From Aplysia californica (taxonomy: Eukaryota > Mollusca > Gastropoda > Aplysiida > Aplysiidae), in assembly GCF_000002075.1 (NCBI RefSeq), contig NW_004797909.1, positions 139,050 to 203,049 of the forward strand: a stretch of 64,000 nt of DNA, written 5' to 3'. A program made the translations under genes and the position numbers. The notes under the pieces are model-generated. The model was not told where the DNA came from. It saw only the letters and a program-made list of their open reading frames with translations, and did not search any database. This document shows positions 11,000-24,001 of this stretch, piece by piece (the stretch's first letter is position 1; each line of letters opens with the position of its first letter).

Positions 11000-11195
11000 C
11001 ACAATTTAGAACATGAGGCCGGCTTCGACCTTGCATGCCAGGGCCAACATAGGCTAAGAGGACAATACAACATCCCTGCAGAAAAACCAAGATACTCCAT
11101 AACATTTCTCCCCAATCGGTAATCGAACTCGGATCTACTGCGTGCGACGGTGAAGCGCCTTACTACCACACCATAGACTCCCCAAGGAATCATAG
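11000..11195 (-). repeat. tRNA-derived SINE
   Basis: Read on the minus strand, the sequence starts with a tRNA-like head: an A-box-like TGGTAGTAAGGCGCTTCACC followed by a B-box-like GAGTTCGATTACC, at about 11180-11105. A non-tRNA body follows. A diverged relative with the same head and body order lies at about 45690-45835, which supports a dispersed SINE rather than a tRNA gene. Confidence 0.65.
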
Positions 11196-11835
11196 GACGT
11201 GCTGAAACATTGTGCCATTTAACCACAATGAATATTTTATTCGATTTCTTTACATTAAACTGAGACTTTTTAAAATCTCGATTTAACACTGCGTTATTGC
11301 AATGACAATAATAATATTGGTGATGATAATGTTATAAAACGTCTAAAATTGAGCCTTAAATGTTGAAAATAGTCAGACACGGTCGAATTTGTGGTCTTCA
11401 ACCCCCCCCCCCAACACACACTTTTCTAAAAGGCAATATTTATAAATCATCTTAATCAGGACCCTTAATGTTACCCTTTCTTATAGTGTTTTTCTTTAAT
11501 TTTAGAATATTCATCTTCTGGACACTATACGGAAGGCCAGAATAAGATCCGAGGCCACATGCACGTGCCTGAAATAGCAAATAATGTTCTTGCTACCAAA
11601 GTCGTCCGGGTGGGTCACAGCTTGCTTGCGCTTTAGCTTTGCTTCTCCGTCAATTGGAGACTGTGATTGCATTAGTGTGACCGCATCCTTATTTTATCTT
11701 GGTCAGATCCATTATTTAATTTTGATATCGTTTGATAGGAAGTTAGGAAGGGCGCTGGTTAGTGCAAACATGATCAAATTGACGTCTGCTTCATCAATAA
11801 AGGCTAATCGCATTCCGAGCGCAAACTAAAGACTT

Positions 11836-11975
11836 TGTTTGTTTGATTGAAGAGAAGTATCCACACAATAATGGTCGTTTAGTGCTGGGAGTAAGTAAGA
11901 CGGACCGACAGAAACAACGGAGGGAAAGCAAAGAAGTATTTATAGGACCTACCCTCCTGATACCATCAAACTAAA
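11836..11975. repeat. Dispersed repeat family A, copy 2
   Basis: Shares 'agagaagta', 'cacacaataatgg', 'agtgctggga' and 'acagaaacaacggagggaaagc' with the copy at 1475-1607, in the same order and orientation. Confidence 0.6.
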
Positions 11976-13026
11976 GACCTGATCCGACAAGGCATTGTGG
12001 TCTTCTGATTGGTTGTTTTCATCAACTGTATCAAATTGTGACCAAGAGAGTAAAACATTGAAGATTTTTATCAAAACGTGCCAAAATGGTCGCTTTTGCA
12101 CTCCACAGAGGAAAAAAACCTGGCCGCTTCGTCTACAAACGAAGATTAAAATTGGACGAAACTTTCTGCAATGTACACTGATCACTCATAACTCGTGGTC
12201 ATGTTACTCCAAACTCACCACAATATTGCGTGACGTGGACTTTTTTCACCTTCGGGTAAGGCCACACGTAATCGATGAGGCTGGATTAATCACCATCTAT
12301 TCTAACGGAAGTTTGGGGTGTGTCGCTGTCTCGCCTCTACAATTGCCGTTTGTATTGAACAATTTAGCCACGTAAAACGCTCTGTGTGACAATTCTCACC
12401 TTTGCTGAGGTGCCTGTGGTTCCGTGTCAAACTCATTTTCGCTTCGATCCTGACTCTACGCGGGTTCTATTGTAAGGGGCCTACGCTTTTTGTGTGTCCT
12501 AATGGAGCAACAACACCCACAGCGCAGATGTGCATTTGGAAAACACAAATTACCAAAACGTCAAAGCTTGGGCATCGAACTCGACAAGGGTCAGGATTGT
12601 TCTTTTCCTTCCTACTATTTTCTATGTTGGATTATAACCCATTGTTCTATTTCTACAGATGGAATCAGGAGCTCAGACAATGAAGCACAGTTTAGTAGCC
12701 CCCTATGGGTTTTTTTCTTCTGAACTTTCAACTATTCTGAGTGGAAAAAAACAACTTCAAAAACAGCAAATTTGTATTCATTCAGAGGGTATGTGCAAGT
12801 CTGAACTTTTGCGTCTTGACTGACGATCCTAAAGCAGTATGCATGATAAATATTTACATGAGCGGTAGCAATTGAGAAAGTATTATTATAAAATTGCCCC
12901 GGCCCGCCATTCAGATCTTGACTTCCTCGTTATGCTCTTAAGGGGAAACGTGATCATTGCGTTTGGAATCAAGTACATGTAACGTGTAAGGGGAATCTCA
13001 CTATTTAACAGGTGGGTTTTCTTTTC

Positions 13027-13126
13027 NNNNNNNNNNNNNNNNNNNNNNNNNNNNNNNNNNNNNNNNNNNNNNNNNNNNNNNNNNNNNNNNNNNNNNNNNN
13101 NNNNNNNNNNNNNNNNNNNNNNNNNN
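13027..13126. other. Assembly gap (100 N)
   Basis: Exactly 100 N characters, the conventional placeholder for a scaffold gap of unknown size. Continuity of sequence across it should not be assumed. Confidence 1.
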
Positions 13127-14302
13127 TTTTACAGCGTTCGCAACTGCATAAGGTCGTATGAGCGCGCGGGACACATTAAACATTATTCAGTTACTAGGAA
13201 ATTGTACATTTTGCCCGGGTGGCGGCCGAAGCCTACTCTATCGATTTTGGACCACCAAGGCACCTTTAACGTGTGCAACTTGCACACGGGCCCTCCGAGA
13301 TTTTTCAATCTTGTCCGAGAAGGCTAGGTGTAGACCTTTCCTACCATAAGATCAGGTGTGTGGCTGAAAGAAAGCAGTAAGGAGCCAAGGAGTAGCAGTA
13401 AAAATGCTGCAGAAAGAGTCAGGAGCCCAGAGGAGGGGGCAAAGGAGTTGACGGGGGAGGGGGCAGAAAGTGGAGACGAAAGCAAGAAAGGATGTGAAAG
13501 GTGAGAATTTTAAAGAACATTTTTCGTAGATATCCGGATGTGAACGCGGGACCTATTGTATGAGAGGTGAACACCTTAACCTCTCAATCTTCTTTTTTGC
13601 TTATTAAAGAAACATTCATTGATCATCCTCCAAATCAGACAATGATGTATGGCCTATCATGTTACAACAAAAACCCCAGCCAAGCATTCTTTTTCAGAAT
13701 TTTCTCGTGAGGCCTACAGGTGTCTAGATCTACATAACATCCATAAACCACTTGTTAACCGACAGATATCTGTATGTCCATGTTAACAGAATATATCTAT
13801 AACTGTGAGCCCACAGTCTAAAATAGAAAAACCTCATTCTAGACCAAAAAAGTATTTTTGTCTCAGAAATTATATTTCATATTGCATAATATATAGTCTC
13901 TACATATTTACTTGTTTCGAAACATGTATATACAATTGCATATTATACATTTATATATATACAAGCAATTTATGGGCAATAACAGATCACTGCAGTTGTA
14001 ACAAAAACAGTACCGGTAGCGGTAAAGGATTAAACCCCAAGAGAAGAAAGAATCCAGAGTACAGAAATTCATCACCAGTCGTATCTATAGACTGAAGTCT
14101 AGGGTTGGCTAAACAACATTTATAACAACAAGCTCTTATTTCAACAAAAGCAGAGGTTACAGGAATCAAAAACTACAATAGGGCCTACAGATTTCCTAAA
14201 CTTTTTTGTTCACTGTGGTTTATGAACGAGGTAGGCCCTACGGGTAAGGGGAAACAAAAAAACAGAGAAAAACAAAACGATTTTTTTGAGTGCTAAACTT
14301 AA
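13127..14302. other. Intergenic stretch without a recognised gene
   Basis: No supported gene. A degenerate tRNA-like minus-strand head (TTAAGGTGTTCACC ... GCGTTCACATCC) at about 13535-13600 hints at an old SINE. The rest is AT-rich. Confidence 0.55.
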
Positions 14303-14606
14303 CTCTTTAAACCCCATCGAATGCTGGGAGCATCTGGAGGTAATAACCCTGTTCCGCATCCGACGCTCCCCGATACTAGTGACAACTGTTTCGTTTTATT
14401 TAGTGCTAGTCTTTGCTTGTTTTCGGAACTATTCCCAAAGCCAGAAGTACAAACCAAGTTTTTTAGTAATGACTAAGCCTTTGTTTCCAACATTTAAAAG
14501 TTGGAGACAAGCTTTGGGGTTATAATGAGACATAGTGCTCCAGGTTCAGGTGACTGTAGAAAAAACTCTGGGAAACGGTGGGAAAAAAAAATCACGGTTT
14601 AAGGAG
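14303..14606. mobile_element. TTAA-flanked MITE 1
   Basis: Terminal inverted repeats CTCTTTAAACC at the left and GGTTTAAGGAG at the right enclose 304 bp. TTAA target duplications lie at 14299-14302 and 14607-14610. There is no coding capacity. TTAA duplication is the habit of piggyBac and Kolobok transposases; I cannot tell which mobilised it. Confidence 0.7.
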
Positions 14607-15225
14607 TTAAGTATCATATGAGATCCACACAGCTCTATCGTCAGCAACCTGAGTGTTCAACTGTTCTTAGTTCAGAAAGCAAAATTTTGCAGGAGAGAGA
14701 ACAAACACTTTTTTTTCTTCTAAAAATTGTACCAACAACATTATTAGGATGTAGCCTATCTTTTCCTGCTTTTATCATTTTGAAGTAAAATTTGGACAAA
14801 ATATTTCTCAAGCACATGCAACCATTATACCAAGTTTAGAAACTGCAATAAAACAGTATCAAAATTTTGGGCTTAGTACATCTGAACTGCTGGCCAACAA
14901 CATGGATCAGAATACAAGATAAGATACATCTGTATTGTCCAGATCCTGGCACATATGCATGATGCAATAATAGAATGACGAATTAAAAGTAAAATCTACA
15001 AGTTAAGAGTGAAGAAGACTGAAAAGTGTGCAATCTAAACATTAAATTCTTTGCAGCTCAGTACTATCTCCACAATACTAAAACTGAAATTATCTTTCTT
15101 TGTCTAATAGATATGAAACAGTACACAAATGAATCCCAGAAATAAAAATAAAAATACTCTGTTCAGACTGACTCCAATATTCATTATGTTTCTATTAAAG
15201 TAAATTAAAGCACAAATTCAGTTAA

Positions 15226-15909
15226 CACTTTGCAGTCACACAGCCAGAAGTACAAAATACCCTATCTGGTCACCCAGCCAGGAGAGAGACTACAATGGAC
15301 TTATCAGGCCTGGCGCTGAACTGCACCAATGATAGTACATAACAAGATAGTTCACTCTGCTCTATGAGCCAATCAAATAAGCGTCCTCAAAATCAGGTGG
15401 CGCCCTCTTCGAAAAAGCGCAACCTTTGCGAACAGAGTGACCCTACTTGTGTGAAAAAAATCAAAGTGAAACTAACAAGCTTTTGACTAAATTAGAATAC
15501 AAATTTCAGAAGAAAGCTTTTTTAAATAGTTACGTTGACAAAAAACCTCTTCCGGTGGAAGAGGCGAAAGAGGCGACTGTTTTCTTTGTTTAACTTTGAC
15601 TTTTGAATGAGAGGCGAGAGGTCATTAAAATAAAAAAGACCTAAAACTCCGCACTGAACAAACCGCAACAGCTGATGAACAGCAGTCGATCTGCTAACGC
15701 AACGGGGTGCTATTCCTATTCTTCTTCTGGAGAAATGAAAGAGAGCTTCAAAACAAAGACTGCAGGGTCATCTGAATAAATGAGTAGACTTTCGCGGACA
15801 CTTATTTGGCTGAGTGAACAATCTTGTTATGTATTATCTATGACAGTGCCAGGTGACTGGAAAGGATAATTTTCAACAGCGTATTATTGCGCCAGATGAC
15901 CGCAAAGTG
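15226..15909. mobile_element. TTAA-flanked MITE 2
   Basis: The left end CACTTTGCAGTCA and the complement of the right end, CACTTTGCGGTCA, form a terminal inverted repeat around 684 bp. TTAA flanks both sides (15222-15225, 15910-15913). Subterminal inverted segments rich in CCAGTCACCTGG-like words are present. Non-coding. Confidence 0.75.
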
Positions 15910-16662
15910 TTAAGGTGCTGTCCTAGTCGATTTCTTACTTAAAAATTGAAAAGTCCCAAAAGCGAAACAAGAAGACAAAACAATTCAGAAACATGAGCAA
16001 TCAGGAAGACAGAGTAAATTATCCTCCAACATTATGTTAAAAAGAATGGTGATTGCTCCTGTATTTTGTATTTGGGGTCATCCTTGTCATATGTAAAGGC
16101 TTTGAGCTTGCACCGGAAAAAAAAATATTTTCAGTTAAATTTACAACTCCAACAACAGGACCATGCACATATATATATATATATATCTCAGGAAATGTAC
16201 CTTACCTAATTTTCGTCAGATCATGCATCTACACAACTGTACTTGGAAATCAGCAGAGATGAAATATGTGACAGTTGATAAAGGTAAACGTTGGACGGGA
16301 TGTAATGTTGTACATTCAAAAGTAGGACAGACATAGTACAAAGACTGCCTCAATGAAACAAATAAGCTGACCATGGAAACTGTTGCAAAATCATGTAAGC
16401 ATTTAGGGGAAAACATTACTATTAATAAGCATTTTTTTTTTTACATTTGGCTCAAACAATTAAGTTCATTTAAACAAAATAGCAGTTGTGAGTAACTCTA
16501 TATATATACATATTATGTTCCTCAATCTGACTTTGACAGAAGTAATATTCAACATATTATCTTTGGACTGGACAATACCTCCTATTTTTTCCCCAATGTA
16601 CAATCCCTAAAATAAAAAAAAGTGTGACACTGAGTAATTGCAAAACTTTTGAATGAGTTTAA

Positions 16663-16968
16663 CACTTACAGTATCGAAGGCTCATATAGTGAAAAACCCT
16701 TGTGTACTGCACCAGTTTAGAACACTGAGGCCGTTGTAGAAGTTTTTTTAAAATTAGAAAAACCTTGGCAGCCCAAGAAACACAATTTAAAAATTCAGCG
16801 AGGTTCATCAATCATTCAGCTATCATATAGAGTGATTTCCTTTGGTATTTACTTCAGGGCAGTGCGTCCATTCGTCGTTAAATTATGTGTAGTGCACCTG
16901 GTTGCGTCAGCGATTAAGTAGTGAGCACATACTATGGCCTGGCAACTGCGACGATACTGTAGTAAGTG
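16663..16968. mobile_element. TTAA-flanked MITE 3
   Basis: Ends CACTTACAGTATCG and, reading the other strand, CACTTACTACAGTATCG, with TTAA at 16659-16662 and 16969-16972. The 306-bp element shares its first five terminal bases with MITE 2 and may belong to the same superfamily. Confidence 0.75.
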
Positions 16969-19260
16969 TTAAACATCCTCCGAGACATAAATGGGTAATT
17001 TGGAAAACCTGGAGCTGAATTCATGTGAACCAGTAAAAAAGGGGAAAAAAAAGAAAACAAAATACAGGCAAACTAAAATTTGGAAGTACGCAGGTAAATC
17101 TCAGTAGAGATGTTTCTGTAGGTTTTCCTTATCTAGAGAAGAGCTAGGTGAGCCATACGCAGGTCAGGAATTGATCAGTTTATTACCACTATCCTACTGG
17201 GAGGAACATCCCTTTACAATCACAGTTTAACTTCAGAGAGAAAAGGTACATATGTAACAAATACGAATATGACTGAAGCCGTTACTTTCTCACTTTTCAA
17301 ATAGGCCTACAGGTCAGGAATGATTATGCGTAGTTACTTAAAAAACAAAATACAACAGCAAAAACAAAATTTCAAAATATGTACAAAACAGCTTCCAAGT
17401 CACCTCTATGGTTACAATATAAGGGGAAAAAAGGGCTGCAAAGGACGGATTCAAAATAATACACAAACTGATCTTGCAACATATTATATCAAAGTATTAC
17501 AAGAAAATTAAGAGATTCTGTTAGATAAATTGCCTTGAGGAGAAGGATGCACACTTCTACAATAACATAATTCTAGCCTGATTTCTGTGACAAGGGATAC
17601 CAGAGGACTATTCAAAACCTAAGAGACTGCAAGTAAAATATATGTTTAGAGACACAACAGTTAAATGAGGTGGACATAAACAGTCACTAAAGTTCAATAG
17701 CTTGGAATTAAAATTTTGCTACAAAAAAGACTGCACCCCTAGGACCCTTAAAAAAACATCAGAAGTGTGTTATGGGAGCAACCTGGTATTCACACTTTTC
17801 TTGATATAGTCATCAGATTTGAGAACAATTATCACAACATTACAAACAACATTAAATGTTGATTGAAATTCTTTTCTATACCACAAACAATTCTCTGTCC
17901 CTTGAAAGTAAAAATATGAACTCACAGTCAACATAAAATTACTGCCGGACTTTCATATGTACATTGAAAGAAGCTGATGGGTTTCAGTTTAAAATGACAA
18001 GGGATGACTTTGGCACATATGCTCATCGGACGGAACACAATTATAAGTGAAATAACTTTCATAACAATAAATACAGCAACAGCAGTAACACAAAAAACAA
18101 AGGATAACAATGGCAAAAATGGAGCGGGGAGGGGGCGGCTAGTGATAACAAATGGGTTAAATCAGAAGGTCAGGGTTACAAAAGTCGAGTTGACACATTT
18201 CCAGTGTTCGTTATATTCAAACACTTTGACGTTTTGGTTAGCTACAGCCTTGCTACCAGAGGGCAGGTGTAATTACCACTGATATATGAATTCTGAAACT
18301 ATGAACTTTAAAAAACCTTACATGTACATGAAAAAGTGCTGATGATTCAGTAATCATCGGAATTTTGCTTCTTCTGGCACCTTTTGTTTGCTGCTATGAC
18401 AAAAGTTACCTACACCACACACCAGAGAAGCTAAAAAATATGAAAGACATTACTACTATGCAGATGTTATACTTGGTGCTTGAGACAACCTCAATAGTCA
18501 AGTTTTAAATACATAGAAGCATTTAGATTGCACTAAAAATGAAGTACACTAGACTGAGACTCAACAATGACAGGTATATAAATAAAAAGTTTATATACTA
18601 CATGAAGTCAGTCAGCTCAAAAAGACTGATTTTTGTCATTCAGGTACTTTGAGATAAACTTATTTATACTGATATAAAGTAATACCCTGTGTAAAAGAAT
18701 ATATTATACATATATTATGGATTGCACTAAGGACTGATAACTTGCAACCTTGCAGCGTTACATCTTAGAACAGTTTTTGATATATGGGCAGAAAATACTT
18801 CTAACTATTCTCTCCTGTACTTCTGGCCCAAATCGTAACAAGTGAGATTAGCTCGGATGCTGAAATCACAGTCAGGAAGCAGGGAGATGACAAACATATT
18901 TTTCCCGCTTTCTGTGGGGAATCCATTGTCTATCCTTTGAAATCAAATCAATTCAACCTTTCACTACATAAATGTAAAAGAGCTATATTATACGTATAGC
19001 TAGAGAAGTAAACTGCCATGAGCAAACAGTATGGATACCTTGTGGGTTTTGATGCTGAGAGGAACTGAGCACTTATCTGCTATCCAAGTTTTGCGTGGAC
19101 GCTGCAGCCGCAGAAAAATGGATCAAACGTGCAGCGGAATTTTCATTTTTTTGGTGAATTTTGCAACATTTTGTGGCATTTATTAAACTTTCAGACAGAG
19201 AGCTCTTTTTGGGGGGGAAACACAATTGATCTAGATCTAGATTTTTGTTTGTTTTATTAT
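16969..19260. other. AT-rich stretch without a recognised gene
   Basis: I see no domain-bearing frame, RNA gene or clear mobile element here. Short A- and T-rich open frames are fortuitous. Confidence 0.5.
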
Positions 19261-19261
19261 G

Positions 19262-19389
19262 GGGTACCCACTACGGAAGGATCGGGCCGATCGCCCGACT
19301 CGATCGCCTGAAGCTGAAAACAAATACGTTTTTGAGGCGACCGAGTCGGGCGATTAGCCCGATCGGCCGATCCCATCCATAGTGGGCCC
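19262..19389. repeat. Long near-perfect hairpin
   Basis: Two arms of about 50 bases (19262-19309 and about 19335-19389) are reverse complements with a few mismatches. Examples are GGATCGGGCCGATCGCCCGACT on the left against its complement on the right, around an AT-rich loop. The ends (GGGTACCCACTA / TAGTGGGCCC) resemble short terminal inverted repeats, so this may be a small foldback transposon. Confidence 0.7.
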
Positions 19390-19869
19390 TCTGTATTAAT
19401 AAGATTTACGGAGCTCACAACAGCATACATGTACTGTAACTCATATGAGCGCCAAGGGGTGGATGTCAACAGAGTGGTTTAAATGGGGAGTCAGGTTTAC
19501 TCTGCTCACCTCTCTTGCCTCAACAGTGCAAAGTCTGCTTCGACTATCAAGGCACCCCGGAAATAGCAGTTCACAAGAAGCGTGACAAACAAAAAAGAAG
19601 TAGAGGAAAAAATGACGATAGTAAGGATGAGGAAAGAAAAAGCAGCAGTTCCCGTTATTCCCTATGTTATTGTGGCACAGTGTGAGCATGACATTGATAA
19701 ATCAGCCCATTTACAATTCTACTGTTTATAAGAAAAAAAATGTCAATATCCCCCTTTGGGAAGGGCCTAAAACACTTCAGTGAGTAGCATTGTCTTCCAT
19801 CTAGATTCTATTGTGCATGTGCTAGTAGCGGCTATTGTATAGGAGTACAGGCGAGACGAGATTTGTCTT

Positions 19870-20230
19870 TCAGCAAAAATGGATACATTTTTGAAAGGAA
19901 AGAATACATTGAAAATAAATGCTGCCGAACGTCAGTTTGGCGGAAAACTGTTCTGTTAGTGTTAGTGCGTACGTAACATGGTACTTGACCATGCCCGTAA
20001 ATTGATGACGGTGGATGGGCATTTCTGTGTTTATGCCATCTTCACCCGAGGCTTTTCCTTCTGGGGTGTTTCTAATTCTAATTGCCAGCTCTACCCCTGA
20101 CTTTAGAATGTTGGGACCATTGTTGTTGCTTGGTTGCGGTAGGGGTGGTTTTTTTATCTTCAAATAATTCTCCTACATATTCTACCCATCTTCCTAGGAC
20201 TTCTTTTTTCTAAACAACATAATTCTCTTT
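19870..20230 (-). pseudogene. Short LINE reverse-transcriptase fragment
   Basis: On the minus strand the text around 20215-20030 reads like the linker before the LINE RT domain (VEYVGELFED followed by a 'GKASGEDGINTEM' motif). The motif matches GKAxGxDxIxxEM of RTE/CR1-type elements. It is a small, decayed remnant downstream of the NPHP3 3' end, not a gene. Confidence 0.5.
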
Positions 20231-20754
20231 TTTGTCTTCAACGCCTCCTGACAATCAATGACAGCTCAAACTGCCAGCTCACCTGATTATGAAATTACTG
20301 GTGTAGTGTCTCAATTCTTTGGGTCACACTTTTGCTAGTATTTTATGTTGTGGGCTTATGTTTCTAAACAATAATACACATTGTATGCTGCTAATGGCTG
20401 GTTTTAAACATTTTATTTACAGTGTCTGTAGTGCTACTTCTCAGCTTATGATTAATCAGTACTTTATTGGTACTTATATATTTAAAGCAGTACAGGTATG
20501 GAAAAAGAAGTTTAGACATGGAAGGAATCCTTGCTGAATTTTTGCAGAATTTTGTCATTTTGAGGGTAAAATTCTGCGCAGATTTTTGAAATTTTCCATG
20601 CAGAAAACTACGATGTCAGACTTATGGATCTGTCTAGTGTTCAATGAAGTTGTTGCCCAGGATAGGTAATACAGGTAATACTCTAACCCAAAAACTGGCT
20701 GAACAAAAGAAAACCCGGCAGTCCAGCACATGTGGGTACAAGCGGATGCCACTA

Positions 20755-20760
20755 TTTATT
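20755..20760 (-). promoter_or_regulatory. Candidate NPHP3 polyadenylation signal
   Basis: AATAAA on the minus strand about 160 bases past the NPHP3 stop codon at 20920. It is the first canonical hexamer downstream, so it probably sets the 3' end of the transcript, but other AATAAA words follow. Confidence 0.45.
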
Positions 20761-20919
20761 CAATTGTAGGGGAAATAAAACTCTCAAAACATTTTCAGAC
20801 AAAATGAATAATGCAACAGAAAAGTATTTGTCAGTGACTTTGGTATTTAAACAAACATAAATACAACTCAACCTGCACAGACAAAACTCATCTTGAGCAA
20901 TATTTAAATCAGACCAACA

Positions 20920-23900
20920 TCAGATATTCTTGACCGTAGAGTTTGTGTCGATGCTGGAGCTGCGGCGAGACATGACCTTGTCCCCATAGCTGGAACCTTG
21001 GTCTTTGATCTCTGTCGCTCTTTTGTAGTAATGAGCAGCAGTCTGAAAGTCCTCCTGCAATAGTAAAGTAGTAAGGTACGAACAAAAATAATTGTCCCAC
21101 AAAAAAAAAAGATAATGATAATACAGTAAGATGATAAATAAAAAAATATATATGTAATTTGCCCCACAATTAACTGAGAAGAAACAGTAAAAAGGGGTCA
21201 GCAGCCAAAAAGGAGCCCCCCCCCCCCCCACACACACACAAAATGACAAAGATGTGACCTGAGTGCCATGCCCAGCGAGAGCAAAATAGCACACATAAAG
21301 ATACCAGGTATGATGTAAATAATAATGATAATATTAATAATAAAAACAATAAATAATAAACAACATTTGTACTGCGCATTTCCCCTTTCAAAAGCATGCT
21401 CTAAGTGCATACAACTATTATTACCCCAGCAGACCCAAGAACACTAAAAACCATTCTCAACTTCGCCTGTAAGACCACCAAGACCATAATATATATACTA
21501 ATAATAATAATAATAATAATAATAATAGATAGCATTTGTATAGTGCAAATCCCCGCTCAACAGCAGGCTCTATGCGCTTCACAATCTATACTATTACCCC
21601 AGCAGGCCTGAGAGCATTCTGAAACAACCTCAACTTTCTGGGAAGCATACAGTGCAAGCGGCCATTTATAGGCGCTAAAACACTAACATACAGACAAGAT
21701 CTTTCGCTGTCTATGGCCGGATACCCATTTCCACCTGGGTGAAGTGAGGAAAATTTGTGTAAAGTGCCTTTCCCAAGGACACAACGTCGGGCCTGCGGCT
21801 CGAACCCCTGACCCTGCAACCTCACGATTACGAGTCTGGTAGCCTAACCACTAAGTTGTACACAATAGACAGTTACTCTATTATAGCATCCTAATTTTCT
21901 TTCTATTCCAAACTCCTGTAGCTTCCCCGTTTCCTTTCCTTTTGTCTTTCTTTTTCCCCACTCTAACCATTTGGTCACTTTCCCTGCAGGAAAGTCAAAC
22001 CATTTACGCTTTCTTTGTTATTACTACCTTACAAACATATAGACAAGTCGACCTACCTGCTCATATTTCATCACAGCTAGGTTGCGTAAAGTCTCTGCCA
22101 CACGGGGGTGATGCAGCCCTAGCGTATCCTCGTAGATCTTTAGAGCTTGCTCATAGACAGGCTCTGCTTCCTCATAGCGGTTCTGAGAGAAATTTTACCA
22201 GGTGAGGTCAAATCTGAGAGAACTTGTGTGAGGAGAGGTCAAATCTGAGAGAACTTGCGTGAGGAGAGGTCAAACCTGAGAGAACTTGTGTGAGGAGAGG
22301 TCAAATTTGAGAGAACTCGTGTGAGGAGAGGTCAAATCTGAGAGAAATTGAGTGAAATTGTGTGAAGAGAGGTCAAAAAGGGAAATCCTACACAGACAAA
22401 GTTAAGCACAAATATCAATACAGATGAAATTGTCCAAGACGGATGCCCATTGTCTTGGTTGTTGGGATATATCCCTTAAGACTATGGTTCCAGATATAGT
22501 TCCCCCAAACGTGAAGTTATGAAGAAGTTCAACCTCCGAACACATGAAGAGGGCTATTCTTCAAGACCTTGTGTCTATCCCATCCCAAAGAAAGGCTCAA
22601 ATAGCATAACATACAAACCAGTTCAAACCTCTTCAAACAAATAAAAGAGCAACAACTTTTGAATCCAGTATTTACCAACCTGTTGTGACATAAGGACAGC
22701 CAGATTGACCAATGCCGTGGCCACAGATGGGTGGGTCGGCCCAAAGCTTTTTTCCCTGATCTCCACCGCCTGACGGTAAAGTGGTTCGGCCTTGTCGTAC
22801 TTGCTCTGTTCCCCAGGAGGATGAGACAAACTCTCTTAGTACGAGTAATGCAAAAGAAGGAGTTGACTATCCAAGCAGTGCGAGGAACATGCTCATTACT
22901 CTTTACCTCCGGTGAGCTGGCTCGGGCGCATTCCTTTACGATGGCTTCAACATCAAATTGCCAAAAACAAGTGTCTCTTTTACCAGAGTTTCATTCATTA
23001 GATGAAGAACTATCAAAATAAGTCACTTGTTTTGATTTAATCACCCATTTTATGACGTTTTTGTCATTTTTAGATTTAGTATAAAATAGGGCCCCCGTAA
23101 AGGGTTTATCCCCCTCGGAGATAAAGAGTTAAGCTTTGCAATACAAAGGCAAAGGTTCAGACCAGACGCTAGAGAATCAAAATTATGGGAATGTTAGATT
23201 CAGATGAGAGAATCTCTTACATATTCATTATTTTTCAATATTGAAAAAGAAATATTGAGCAAAAAAATATTTACCCATGGTGCTTTTCTAGGCAAAGGCA
23301 GAGTCAAAGCCGAGTGGAAAGTCCTTTCCCATGCTTATGTCCCATTAGTGACAGATAAACCAGAGGCCTTTGGGGTGGTATCCACAATTTTATGTTCGTT
23401 CATTAGCTCTTTATCATAACTACCATCACAACAGAACATTATTACTTCTTTTATAAAAGCATTAGTAACACCTTTATAATTCATCTTTGCCCAGATTTGG
23501 TTTACAAAAGTACACAGCGTACAATATCAGAAAATAATATGTTGCAATGTATAAATATACTAGTGTTGGTAGCAGCAGCTGTGCATCTATTTTTATTACA
23601 AAACTGAGCTGGCGAACCCCAATTGAACATCTGTCACTGTCACACACTTATAGGAGAATACAGTGGAAACCATATATAACAGGCCCGGTAATAACAGGGA
23701 TCCGGTAATAACAGGGATTTTTTAAATGCCCGTTTTTTCCATTCTCTTTGTCTCTATTAAAAGTTATCGGCAATAACAGGTCCTCAGCGCAGCCCAACCG
23801 GTGATAGCAGGGACAAAGGCTCGTCAAAAATGTGTAAAAAGTAAGAGAGAGAGAGAGAGGGAGAGGGAGAGAGAGAGGGAGAGGGAGAGGGAGAGGGAGA

Positions 23901-23920
23901 GAGAGAGGGAGAGGGAGAGG

Positions 23921-24001
<81 letters not shown>

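Larger units (their letters stand above)
10475..13026. other. Intergenic stretch without a recognised gene
   Basis: No supported gene. It holds C-runs at about 10746-10760, 10970-10981 and 11402-11412, a tRNA-derived SINE at about 11000-11195, and one copy of dispersed family A at about 11836-11975. Remaining open frames are short and lack codon or domain signal. Confidence 0.6.

Noticed and set aside
13001-13183. Open frame across the N gap
   Set aside because: Most of it is unknown sequence, so the frame is meaningless.
22202-22376. CRISPR array
   Set aside because: Units are contiguous without unique spacers and the genome is eukaryotic. It is a minisatellite.
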